A DNA stretch of 64,000 bases from Limisphaerales bacterium (lineage in GTDB: Bacteria; Verrucomicrobiota; Verrucomicrobiia; Limisphaerales; AAA164-E04), in NCBI GenBank assembly GCA_024761205.1, contig JAMASS010000009.1, positions 28,895 through 92,894 on the forward strand, in the 5' to 3' direction. The position numbers were made by a program, and so were the translations under genes. Shown in pieces: positions 38,314 through 47,435 of this stretch; the stretch's first letter is position 1, and each line of letters begins with the position of its first letter. The notes beneath the pieces were generated by a model. That model searched no databases and was not told the DNA's origin. It worked only from the letters and a program-made list of their open reading frames with translations.

Positions 38314-38917
38314 TTACTTTTTGAAGTCCAAGAGATTCAAGACGACAGCGCCAGCCGCTGGACTGCCGATTTCCACGAGAGCCATAATCGTCGCCTCTCG
38401 CACCAATGCGTCCGAATGAGTGGCGGCGTCGGACTTCGTGTTACCTAGGGTGTGCACCAAGTCAACAACGAGATCGGAAGCGGACTCACTGCTCGCCAAG
38501 GTAGAAAGAAAGTCCAACACCACTTCCGGCCTTAGATATTCAAATTCTCGGAGCGCGGCGACTCGCATCGCGTCGGCACGGGGTTCGAGAACTAACGCTT
38601 TCATGAATTCGAAGGCATCGGGATGATTGCTGCCGTCGAGGTTTGGATTGTCTTACGACGGACCCGCGGGATTCATCGTTGCTAGCCACTTCCCCAAGTT
38701 TCTCGATTACGACCGGAAGGTTGTTATGGCCGCCAAGAATGCGGATGAACCGTTCCCGCACCGTAGCGTCTGAGATAGGCGTGAAGCTGCTGATTAGATC
38801 CGCCAGCACCTCATCAGCGCCAAGGTTCGCCAGGGCCAGGCGATCGAACTTCATCATCTGGAGATTGATCGATTTCACGAACGCGGGCCTCGTAACCATC
38901 CTTTCCGTTTTTGTCAA
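38314..38917 (-). pseudogene. HEAT-repeat protein fragment with one frameshift
   Basis: Two minus-strand frames joined near 38640. The first has LALANLGADEVLADLISSF, DATVRERFIRILGGHNNLPV and VIEKLGEVASND; the second has DAMRVAALREFEYLRPEVVL, DFLSTLASSESASDLVVDLV and ALVREATIMALVEIGSPAAG. These are paired helices of HEAT/Armadillo type ('vR..a...L..l'). It lacks an N-terminus with a signal and ends at 38314. HEAT proteins usually mediate protein contacts; in Verrucomicrobiota they are often fused to cytochrome domains. Only one frame change separates the halves. Confidence 0.6.
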
Positions 38918-38920
38918 TCA

Positions 38921-39232
38921 ATGCCTCAAGCGGACGAGATTCCGTTTGGCATCTATTGTCCGCTGGCTGTTCGGGAATCGTTTGACGAACTGGTGGAAAT
39001 GGTCGAACGCGAGTTTCGGTTCCACAGAGAAGAGGCGTTCATTTGCATAGCAGGTCTAAAAATGGGCTCATCTTCCAATGGATTGTCTTGGGAAAGCCTT
39101 GACAGGGGCTGCGATGACCTTGACCGCTTGGGATCAATTCTCTTCAAGGAAAAGGCGATACCCATCACGATACATCTGACCGGCCGTAGTGGAATTCGAA
39201 TTCTTGGAGTCGGCAAGCGGCCATATCCTTGA
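38921..39232 (+). CDS. Hypothetical protein, 103 aa
   Basis: Intact frame with balanced, acidic composition: starts MPQADEIPFGIYCPLAVRES, then FDELVEMVEREFRFHREEAF and ends with HLTGRSGIRILGVGKRPYP. It has no signal peptide and no membrane segment. The antisense frame is poorer, so coding on this strand is plausible. The family is not recognised; size, acidity and position in an accessory zone would fit an immunity- or antitoxin-like protein, but nothing in the sequence shows that. It starts 4 nt from the divergent HEAT fragment. Confidence 0.4.
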   Translation: MPQADEIPFGIYCPLAVRESFDELVEMVEREFRFHREEAFICIAGLKMGSSSNGLSWESLDRGCDDLDRLGSILFKEKAIPITIHLTGRSGIRILGVGKRPYP

Positions 39233-39271
39233 TGGTTGCTTTCCTGTTCGCTACTCGTGTGACATTCCAAA

Positions 39272-39490
39272 ATGCAAAAGACGACCAGCGAGCCTGTTAG
39301 CCCAGGCACAAAAAGGAGGCGCCCAGAATCCTCTAACTGCGGAAAGTGTTTTCATCGAGTTTGTCCGGACGGCGAGAAGACCATTCGGAAGCTAATTTCC
39401 TCGGCCGTGTTGAGGGAGACGGCTAACGGACTGGTTGGTGGAAGCTATAAGAAATTCTTCGCAATGATAAGTTATGGGCTTGAACGGTAG
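39272..39490 (+). CDS. Hypothetical small basic protein, 72 aa
   Basis: Intact frame starting MQKTTSEPVSPGTKRRRPES, with two Cys in SNCGKCFHRVCPDGEKT and a C-terminal helix (ETANGLVGGSYKKFFAMISY). The Cys-x-x-Cys pair with His/Cys nearby could bind zinc; this is only a guess. It follows the 103-residue frame by 39 nt on the same strand. The chance of being spurious is considerable. Confidence 0.3.
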   Translation: MQKTTSEPVSPGTKRRRPESSNCGKCFHRVCPDGEKTIRKLISSAVLRETANGLVGGSYKKFFAMISYGLER

Positions 39491-39522
39491 CGGGCGGTGC
39501 TTCGCCTCACTCGGCTTGCGAT

Positions 39523-39880
39523 GTGACGTGCCGGGGGGAGCTGCCTGTGATCTCTATCCCCTTTGTTGGAATTGGCGGGCTGGAACCGGGCGATGCTTGT
39601 GATGGCGGGAGTGTGGGATCTTTGTTACGTGGTGAAGCTGAAGACAAAGTCACCGCCGCGATCATGACTTACCAACACGGCAATAACACGGTGAGGACGA
39701 CGCCATGTGCGCTACACCGCTATGTCGATGACATCAGGAACTCTATGATCAGGAGGCCGATCCGATGGGGGGTGGAACAATGTGGCTTCGAAAATCGAGT
39801 TTGCTGAAATTATTGCTGACTACCGACAATGGTTGTCGCAAGACGAAGCAATGCCAGTGGTGGATTTAAGGCGCAAATGA
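39523..39880 (+). pseudogene. C-terminal remnant of an S1 sulfatase
   Basis: Plus-strand remnants of a sulfatase C-terminus: FVGIGGLEPGDACDG and SVGSLLRGEAEDKV, then AAIMTYQHGNNTVRTTP, and in another frame ELYDQEADPMGGWNNVASKI and EFAEIIADYRQWLSQDEAMP, ending with VVDLRRK and TGA at 39878-39880. These correspond to the 'ELYDh..Dp.EW.Nla' block and the usual C-terminus of iduronate-2-sulfatase-like enzymes. The N-terminal catalytic part is gone. The stop overlaps the start codon of the next sulfatase pseudogene (ATGA), so the two were an operon. Confidence 0.7.
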
Positions 39881-40930
39881 ATTGGATCGGATGGTTTCAG
39901 TTTTCGGGGCCGTGACCGCGATGCTCACCAATGTGGTCGCCGTTGATATTCCCCATGATTCATAAGGGCGCTCGGACCAGCGTCTTGTTCCTTTCGGTCG
40001 ATGACATGCGAGATTGGGTCGGGCTGTTTGGGGGGCTATGACGGAAACGTTCTTACGCCGAATATTGATACTCTAGCGGCTCGTGGGACGCTATCCACGG
40101 TGCCCATGGCTCGTCTCCCCAAATGTGCGTCTTCGCGGGTCGCGATCATGATTCCGGTTCATTTTCGGAATTATGGTTAATCAGATTCAAGGTGCGGGTA
40201 ATATCTTCCATCGTACTGTGGGCAATCATCCGCCCAATCAATGGGATGGTATTTTAAGATCACCTTTCGCCATGATTTTTGGTTTTGGGGCTCGAAGCTG
40301 AGGGAGGCGGGTGCAGGTTATTTGGCCAGCATTAGCCATGCGGATGCGTAACTGGGGCGACTGATTGCAGCCTGGATCAAGGTACGGAGGCGGAGCGAAT
40401 GGTGATTGTTTTGTGTTCGGATCATGGCTGGCATCTCGGTGAGAAGCGATATTGGCACAAGTCCACCTTGTGGGAGGCGGTGACTCGAATCCCCTTCATC
40501 ATCGTGGCGCTCGGAATGGTGTTGGGAGTTTTTGATCATCCGGTGAGTTTGATAGATCCGTATCCGATTTTAATTGAACTTTATGGCTTGGGGCGAATCG
40601 AGAACTATGACGGGTGAAGCTTGGTGTCTTTGTTGCGGTAGGTGAGCCTGCGGTGGGAACATCCGGCGGGGATTGAGTTTCGGCGGGGAAATGCTGCGGT
40701 TTGGAGTGATTGTTATCGCTACATTTGTATATGCCGATGGGAGACAGGAGCTTTACGATCATAAAGCTTGACGAGCGTGAGTGGTGGAATCTGATGTGGA
40801 GTCAAGGGGGCAAGTTATTGCGGAGTATTGGCAAGGTGGTTGCCGAAGACGTGAGCGGAGTCGGCGCTGACGAAGAGTGCGTTTGTGTTTGATCCCGAGG
40901 GCGTTGCGCGGAAAGAAAAGGCGAGCGGCC
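39877..40930 (+). pseudogene. Decayed S1 sulfatase, second gene of a former sulfatase operon
   Basis: Starts at the ATG overlapping the upstream stop. Blocks: TSVLFLSVDDMRDWVGLF (metal-binding Asp pair), GGYDGNVLTPNIDTLAARG, LPKCASSRVAIM (the formylglycine site, normally C-x-P/S-S-R), a damaged middle (HHPPNQWDG-like), GYLASISHAD, MVIVLCSDHGWHLGEKRYWH, KSTLWEAVTRIPFIIVALG, VSLIDPYPILIELYGLG and a C-terminal ELYDHKA-like block near 40750. Large deletions between 40140 and 40310 and several frame changes make it dead. The order and sequence are those of iduronate-2-sulfatase-like S1_7 enzymes. Confidence 0.8.
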
Positions 40931-41010
40931 GGTTGGGTAACAGCACCCGCCGAGGTGAAGAAAGGAGTGAGCCGATTGGCATCAGTCGCTATACCGCTAT
41001 AGTTCTTGTC

Positions 41011-41616
41011 TTAATCTAATTCGGAGATGGTGATGTTTTTGTATTCGGCGGACATATCTCGGTTGCCGTGGAGTTGGATTCCGAGAGGGCCTTTTTCAAC
41101 GGCGGAGTCGGAATCGTAGCTCATGATGTGGTGACCGTTGAGCCAGACGGAGTAGTTTTTGCCGATCGCAACGATGGTCATGTGGTTCCAGTCTTTGGGC
41201 TTGAGGATTTCTTTGACGTTGCGCGCTTCCACCGGGTAGCCCTTGCCGGAAATGTATGGCGAGCCGGTCATGTCTCGTTTCAAGGACCCGGAAATGCCAA
41301 TTTGGATCTGCTCTCTTTTGGTGCGCACGTAGATGCCAGTGTCAACTGTTCCGTGACCCATCTTAAAATCAAACTCCATGATGAGGTTGCCGTACTCTTT
41401 CTTGGTCCAAAGGGTCGATCCTTTTTTGTTGGTGCCGCTTTGGAGCTTCATGATGCCGCTTTTAGCGGTCCACCAGATGTTGTTCTCGGGCACTTTCCAG
41501 CCGTTGAAGTTGTGACCATTGAATGCAGGGGTGAGCTCGGAAGCAAGCGCTACGCTGGACGCGATGGACAGGGCTGTCAGAATGGTAAGAAGGTGTTTTT
41601 GGTTTCTGTTTTGCAT
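41011..41616 (-). CDS. Secreted DUF1080 (3-keto-disaccharide hydrolase-like) protein
   Basis: 201 residues with a signal peptide (about residues 8-25, LLTILTALSIASSVALA, cleavage near ALASEL). The DUF1080 domain fills the rest: NGHNFNGWKVPENNIWWTAK, STLWTKKEYGNLIMEFDFKM, DTGIYVRTKREQIQIGI, WNHMTIVAIGKNYSVWLNGH and GPLGIQLHGN. The fold is a concanavalin-like beta sandwich, and members have been reported to act on 3-keto sugars. Such proteins are numerous in PVC bacteria. The gene is intact and next to a dead sulfatase operon, so it may be a surviving part of a carbohydrate-use cluster. No terminator was seen. Confidence 0.9.
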   Translation of the reverse strand: MQNRNQKHLLTILTALSIASSVALASELTPAFNGHNFNGWKVPENNIWWTAKSGIMKLQSGTNKKGSTLWTKKEYGNLIMEFDFKMGHGTVDTGIYVRTKREQIQIGISGSLKRDMTGSPYISGKGYPVEARNVKEILKPKDWNHMTIVAIGKNYSVWLNGHHIMSYDSDSAVEKGPLGIQLHGNRDMSAEYKNITISELD

Positions 41617-41865
41617 GAGAATCTTTCGTTTGGGTTCGGGTGGGAGGTTAGCGGAATGGTGACGAGGGAGTCGAGAGAATGTCGATGGCTTTGTTTTTTG
41701 GGACAGGATTAACGTGACTTCCTTTTTCTATCTTGCAAATCTTGTATCAATTCGCTTCGAGCACCACTGCCGCATTAACTCGATAGAATTGGCTGGTGCT
41801 TGTGGCCTTGGGAGTTGGATGACGTGGATGTCGAAGTGCGTGTCGTTCCACCTATTTTGCGTAGT

Positions 41866-42885
41866 TCAATGCTGTGCCTTAGACCGAGTTGATGGCTTCT
41901 TGTGCAGATCAATGACCGCGTCTTCCGACCGTCTCAGATTTTCGCGGGTGGCGATGATTTCCCATTGTTGATAGCTGCGTGAATCGTCGAGCTCGTTGAT
42001 GGCTGCGAAAGTGGTGATGGCAAAGTCGGGGAAGAATTGGTTGTGGAAGAGCTTGGTGCTGTCGTCGTCGATTTTGAATCTAAAGGCGTCAATGAACTGC
42101 TGGGTCTGGGCATCTTGGTCGGGTTGTTGATTGAGGGCGATTTTGACGACCTCGATGCCGTTCGCGGACGTTTTCAATGCGGGGCGAGACCTCACAGGCC
42201 GCCGTTTGGCGAGTGTCTCACGATCAGTAAACCATTTCAGGTAGAGAGTCTTACTGGCGAATTCGTTGAGGCGAGCGGAGCGCCGCTACTGAAGTGGGTT
42301 AGGTTCAATGATGGGGGATCGAGGACGTTTTTTGGGTTGATACGGCACTTGAGCTTGTCCGGAGATCGGCTCGTATCAACTGGTGTAAGGCGCGACATGG
42401 AGTTTAGCGGATGAGTTCCCCTAGGCATACCGGATTCCGGCGCCGATTTGAAGGGGCTCAACATCGGGCATTGCGGTGGAGAACAAGAGAACTAGCCTTA
42501 CAGGCTAGTCTGGAGATGGAGGCGATCATGCCGTTGTTGTTCGAAAGGGGCTTGAACACCGATCCGGTCCTCTCCGATGCTTGCGGGGTTGCGTGAAAAT
42601 ATCGGGAGACAAAAAGTCCATGTATGGATCCGTGATTGATCCCGAGGGACTATTCACTCTCTGAATGGACACTGCGGTAGTGAACATTCGAGGCACTTGA
42701 AATAATATCCAAACTTGAGATCCATTCCGTTGAGTTTTCAAGGTTTTTTGGATTGCCGCGTCATCTTTGCTCGAAAATATCTCTTGGATGTCTCCCATCG
42801 CGAGTATGGTGGAGAGCGGTGCGCTGACAATCATGGTCATGGAGTATGATGAGGGAGAGCGTAGATCATTCCCGTTCGACTCCAA
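41866..42885 (-). pseudogene. Decayed gene of unknown family
   Basis: Complementary minus-strand frames: the first (42885-42526) contains SMTMIVSAPLSTILAMGDIQ and KTLKTQRNGSQVWILFQVPR; the last (42195-41866) contains VEVVKIALN-like EVVKIALNQQPDQDAQTQQF and FHNQFFPDFAITTFAAINEL. Both look protein-coding but are separated by stops. The family is not recognised. The gap 41617-41865 next to DUF1080 shows no gene. Confidence 0.35.
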
Positions 42886-42903
42886 GAAATCCCTGGCGGA
42901 ATG

Positions 42904-43900
42904 TCAGGACTTCAAGGCCGAGTAATTAGCTTTGCGGTCGTCGAGCCTTTCTGTGATCTGCCTTAAAATCAGAAAGCCGATCAGGATGCCGATTCCCGCA
43001 ACGGCGAGGGTGATGAGTGAAAAGAGTTGAAGCCGGTGCTTGCCGGTGAGGATTCGCGGTCCAGTGGGTATTTTCCCGTGAGCGCCGATCGTATAGATCA
43101 CTTTGTGGTGTTTGCTGGCGCGAGCGTCAGAAGTCGTTCGACTCGAAAACAATCATTCACGGGCGTGTCGCTACCAAGCTGAATTACGTCCTCGCTTGTT
43201 TACCAAAACGGATTGCAGTGAATTCGTGGGCGTGATGTGTTTTCGGCTCAGCGTGGAAGGCCCCAAATCGAATGGTCCGTTTGTGTAGCAGGATGCCACA
43301 CAATAATGTGGGAACCAGATCTCTGGGGCTTCGTGATAGTGCCAGTCCGTGAATTCGTAATCCGCAATTGGTTTTCCGCTCAGTATTGTCTCTCGCCGTT
43401 CGACAATAGCGTGGCCGCATTTTGAATCGAGGACAACCGTGACATAGCGAATGGGTGTGGCTGCCTGCATTTCCTCTAAAATGGTTTGTTGCTTGCGGAT
43501 GAGATCGAGGCGGATGGCTTTGGCGAGTATTTTTTTGCGTTCCGAATTCGTGCGGCTTGGACGTTGACGAGTGTTGGGGCGGACACTTTCATAGTCATTT
43601 GGATGTGTCACCGCGTTTAAGAATCGAAGTTGAAGCACCGGTTTCAAGGGACCGGAGAACCAGAGATTGGAGGTCTTCATAGTTGGAGAGATCAAAGACG
43701 ATGTGACCGGGCCCCCCCGGTTGGGTTTCTGTCCATTCCAAGTGAACGGCGGTCATGGTTTGAGTCTGTTTCTCTAGCGCCGCAAGGACAGATTCAAGGA
43801 GATCCGAGCCGAGAGCAGCAAGCGGCGAGAGAGTAAGGAGACAGATGGCGCTCGGGGTGGAGGCGAGGTTGACTTGGGATTCATGAGAAGTGGAGTTTTG
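42904..43900 (-). pseudogene. Decayed secreted protein with C-terminal membrane helix (LolA-like outline)
   Basis: Minus strand. Pieces in different frames: a signal-like start near 43900, LEKQTQTMTAVHLEWTETQP and GGPGHIVFD, YVTVVLDSKCGHAIVERRET and ILSGKPIADYEFTDWHYHEA followed by PEIWFPHYCVASCYTN, then HKVIYTIGAHGKIPTGP and the helix LFSLITLAVAGIGILIGFLI with a short basic end at 42904. The pattern (repeated beta strands, 'VV.re...' and a C-terminal anchor) reminds me of LolA-like proteins found beside sigma factors in Verrucomicrobiota; this assignment is tentative. Confidence 0.45.
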
Positions 43901-43986
43901 TCGTTGTGAGGCGCATTTTCCCACTGGCGCTCGCGGATTTTGAATCAACTGGCTCGGCTAGAGATATTGTTCGTGAACGATGGTTC

Positions 43987-45182
43987 TTAATCGAGGGAAA
44001 TACCGCGGAATTCAAGCTGTTGCCTCAGCGGGTCGGCCTTTACGGGTTGACCGAATCCACCTGCCATGAGGCACTGATAGTGGCCATCTTGGAGTTGCTC
44101 GTTGTCATACAGCAGGATGAGACGGGCAGTGGTGTCAAGGGACTTGGGATGTTGGATCCCAGCACTGATGTGTAGACGTACGGTTTCCCGGTCATGAGTG
44201 ACTTGGCTTCGAGTATCGATTTCAAATAACCTTTTTCGTAAAGCACGGCGAGGTTGTTGGGGTAATTCCAATCATGCTCGACGTTATAACGGAGGATGCC
44301 TTGGCCAATCTCCATGAGCTGGCGAATATTCTATGTACGCTTGCCGCTCATCTTAATCCGCTCAATCGCCATCTCTGCTGCTGCGTAGTTGGCGCCCGCT
44401 CGAAAAACCACCGTCGTCTTTGCCATGGTCTTCTCAACCTCGGTGAGTTTGGATACCCAAGGTCCAGCTTGATCCTTCTGTTGCGTTACCCCTTTGAGAG
44501 AGGCGTTCAACACGCTGAGATGCTTCGCGGCCGCGGTTCAGTAGAGATCGGAAGGCTTGGATCATTTCTTTCTTGGCTTGCTTGAATTCGGGGCGCTCGG
44601 GCGCATCCACGTCAAAGATCCGCAGTTGATCCACATAACGTTCTGACGGATCCGTTATGACGAAGGAACTGGCGATCATGGATGGCATCTGGCGCGCACG
44701 ATCTCAAGAGTGTTTATTCTGTCAGTAATTTTAGGCCAAGTAATGGTGACATTGACCGGGGTTGGGGTGACGGCGGCGAACCTGTTCATCTTAGGGGAGT
44801 TTTTCGGCAGCGGCTAATTCGGCTTGGAAATGAGTTTGAAGCGCTCGCCGCGCGTACTCTCGGTTCTGAGAGTTGGTGCCATACAATTGACCTGTGAATA
44901 CCAGCAGTAGATCGGAGATTTCCTTTCGAGTCGCATTTTCACCGTTTGCAGCGATGCTAATTAGGGCGTTTGGCGTCTCTTGAATCCCGTGGGGACTAAA
45001 AATGAGTCCTAGTTGAATGGCTGCCTCGGTGTTGCTTGATGCTCCCTCAGGCTCTCGGGGCTGAGGGCTTCATTGACGGTGTCAAGATAGGTGAGATGGC
45101 GAGGCATTTGCTGGGCCGCTAGGTGCTGGCTTGACGTAACGAAGGTGAGCAGTATCAAAGTTGCTAAATTAAATGTTTTCAT
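43987..45182 (-). pseudogene. Decayed secreted protein with DUF1559-like C-terminus
   Basis: Starts MKTFNLATLILLTFVTSSQH at 45180-45182 (signal peptide), then YLDTVNEALSPESLREHQAT. Later frames give VITDPSERYVDQLRIFDVDA, RPEFKQAKKEMIQAFRSLLN, LTEVEKTMAKTTVVFRAGAN, YAAAEMAIERIKMSG, and finally LMEIGQGILRYNVEHDWNYP, NNLAVLYEKGYLKS and LLYDNEQLQDGHYQCLMAGG. The last part resembles the 'n.kqi......y..d..g.yP.....L' and 'l.yd.......g.nvlf.dG' parts of prepilin-like DUF1559 proteins. Frameshifts near 44500, 44330 and 44200 break it. It follows the sigma-factor remnant on the same strand. Confidence 0.5.
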
Positions 45183-45189
45183 ACTTCCA

Positions 45190-45680
45190 CCACCGCGGCT
45201 AGCCACCTGAATTGCGGGCTGTGCTGCACTGCCGGCCTCGTCAAACGGATCGAGTCCAGTGATGACAAAAAACGAGTGACCCTGAATGGCTGCAAGGGTG
45301 CTGCGTCCGAACTGCGTGATCTCTCGGAGTTTGTCGGCCTGTCCGTCGGCATTTGGCGGGGTTGAGAGATGGGCCGTGATTTAGGCAATCTGGGCGGGCG
45401 TTAATTCGCCCTCCGCAAGAGCGGTGCGCAGACCTTTTTTAGGACAAGGCATTGCCGACCTTTCTTCCAATTCCTTTCTTTGCCAGGACCCGGCGCAAGG
45501 TGCCTTTGGCCTCGAGTAGGCTTGCCTTCATCGTTCCGACCGAGACAGGGATGTTGCGATCTCTGGATAGGTGAAAGTGTTTCAGAAAATGCAGTGCGAC
45601 TATTTCTCGTTGTCAATGAATGGGGCAGCACTCGGCTGGCGTCAATAAAATTGCGAGTGTCTTCCGACAGGATCAGGTTC
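45190..45680 (-). pseudogene. C-terminal remnant of an RNA polymerase sigma-70-family factor
   Basis: Minus strand: REIVALHFLKHFHLSRDRNI then PVSVGTMKASLLEAKGTLRR and VLAKKGIG, the region-4 helix-turn-helix of ECF-like sigma factors ('Reiv.L...........i...svGTvkasl..A...Lr..L'). A C-terminal extension in another frame (ITAHLSTPPNADGQADKLRE and ITQFGRSTLAAIQGHSFFVI) runs into the start of the next gene. Regions 1-3 are absent; the convergent DUF1501 remnant begins at that point. Sigma factor plus secreted partners would form a surface-response operon. Confidence 0.55.
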
Positions 45681-45719
45681 CAATCTGCTAAGGCAGCTGT
45701 TGCGGGTGCACGATTGCGT

Positions 45720-46722
45720 TGGCGTCGGATATGTGGCGCACGCGCTTTTTACTCAGGTCGCAGCCAACCGGATTTGGCTACAACTTGGCGCCGATACGGC
45801 GGCCGGTCATTCCGTGTCATCGAACTTTTATCCGTCATGGCCAAGCTGGGATTCCGGTGTCCGATTGGTTTCCACATGTGGGCGGCGCGATCGATGATAT
45901 TGCGGTAATGTGGTACATGTGCTGCAAAGAGTCCAATCATTTTCCAGCGGTGATTGAGGTGGCGACGGGGCATCGAGGACGGCTGTTGGAGGATACTTGT
46001 TTGGGGGAGCTAGATAAACTATGCGCTGGGAACGGCGAACCGCAATCTGTCGACCTTTGTCAACATCGGCTAGCTGACGTGGCTCGTTCAATTGACCGAC
46101 GGTTATCTCGGCGCAGCGTATGCTGCGACACCATTCCAATCCGGGGAGACTCCATTCCAAATCTCCACCCACCGGAAGCGGTTGATTTTTCCAGCGAGCT
46201 CGGGCACGTGAAAGATCTCCACGGTATTGATGGGATGGAGACCGATGCCTTTGGGCGCTAACTCCTGCTGGCGCGGCGTTTGGCGGAGCGGAGTGTGCAG
46301 TTTGTTCAGGTCTGCCACGGGGGGCAATGGGAAATGTAACTGGCATAGCAACATGAAATCGACCGACCTCCGGTTTGATCGGAATCTCAAACAACGCGGA
46401 ATGCTGGATTCGACTCTTGTGGTTTGGATAAACGAATTTGGGCGGATGCTGTGGTCGCAAAATACGACCGCCCGCGATCACAATCCGAAAGGATTCACCT
46501 CTTGGTTGGCAGCGCCTGGCGTTCGGATGGTAACGTCTACGGCAGCACGGACGATGGGGCGGCTATCGAGCCGTCAGCTAGCGAAACTACATCGCCGATA
46601 TTCAAGCGACCATTCTCCATCAGCTCGGTTTGGATGCCAAGGAGATGGAAGTCGAAATCAACGGGCGGCTGGTATGATTGGTGGATCGCTTTGCCGATCC
46701 GATTCACATGATTCTGAGTTAA
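45720..46722 (+). pseudogene. Decayed DUF1501 protein
   Basis: Plus-strand remnants: IRHGQAGIPVSDWFPHVGGA followed by IDDIAV, SNHFPAVIEVATGHRGRLLE, the 'GSW..YGLG...lP.fv' block in shifted frames (YALGTA-like), NLHPPEAVDF, then [20 protein letters not shown] and [20 protein letters not shown], and after further shifts [17 protein letters not shown] and [12 protein letters not shown] with a TAA at 46720-46722. These are the DUF1501 hallmarks in the right order. At least six frame changes are present. The PSD1 partner that normally precedes it is missing. Confidence 0.75.
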
Positions 46723-46739
46723 GTCGGGGCTGGCTGAAT

Positions 46740-47105
46740 TCAGAACTGCGATTGACCTTGTGGCAGTGTCCAAATTCGGTGGGTGAGGGCCGAATTGACT
46801 GTGAATAGTTGCCTGGCTTCATCGATCGTCCACTTGGTCCAATTTGAGCGCAGGTGATTCCCGTAACACACCTTGGAGGACTCCCAGATTTTTTCGATGG
46901 ATTGGACGGCTCCTTGGTACATGCTTCCTTGGATACCGGATGGGAAAACGACTCCGTGATCCGTCTCCGATGACTGGAGGACTGAACCCGCGGTTTCTGC
47001 GTCGGTTTGAAAGTGATCTGCAATGTGAGCAACCTTCGGCGCGTAGCCGACCTCTACGAGATGTTGAATGATGTAGTGGTGAAGGGATGACAGTGGGACA
47101 TTCAT
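46740..47105 (-). pseudogene. Alkylmercury-lyase-like protein with in-frame internal deletion
   Basis: A 121-codon intact frame. The N-terminal part (LSSLHHYIIQHLVEVGYAPK; VLQSSETDHGVVFPSG) matches the winged-helix start of alkylmercury-lyase-like proteins ('lh..ii..f...G.aP...ela......v...L..L...HGvvLhP'). The second half ([42 protein letters not shown]) matches their C-terminus ('vvpie.vW.la..WYg..l...w...t..Ea...f...Glt..fW.l'). The middle, including the block with catalytic Cys (usually CAWCS-like), is missing, so about half of the normal length of roughly 210-230 residues is gone. The deletion is in frame, so a stable but probably inactive product is possible. Confidence 0.55.
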
Positions 47106-47232
47106 TGTCGGATGGGTTGTGTAGAGGCTCAGGTGGCCTTGCGTCCAAGCTCATCTATAGCTCACTGACATTTTGGATTATTGTACGTTTCCAGTATCTA
47201 TAAAAGTTCTATCTAGATCCCGGGAGTTCAAA

Positions 47233-47435
47233 CTAGCTAAGGATGTAGTGGGGGTAAAGGTGGAGAGTTACCTCGCTTGTTCTGCCCTTGCAATTCAAGC
47301 CAATACCGAAGTGTTTTTTCAACGGGTGCACCTGGCCTTTGGATAATAGTCTGAGGCGGCGAGTGAACTGTCGAGGTGGAACCGTCGCAAATTCCTTGGA
47401 GCAGAGGAATGCGCCTGCACCTTTTAGAAAAGGAA
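47233..47435 (-). other. Possible 3' continuation of the nuclease pseudogene
   Basis: The frame NSYIIPFLKGAGAFLCSKEF followed by ATVPPRQFTRRLRLLSKG runs to a stop at 47233. It could be the downstream end of the nuclease gene after another frame change, or chance. Nothing else is seen between 47106 and 47435. Confidence 0.25.
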
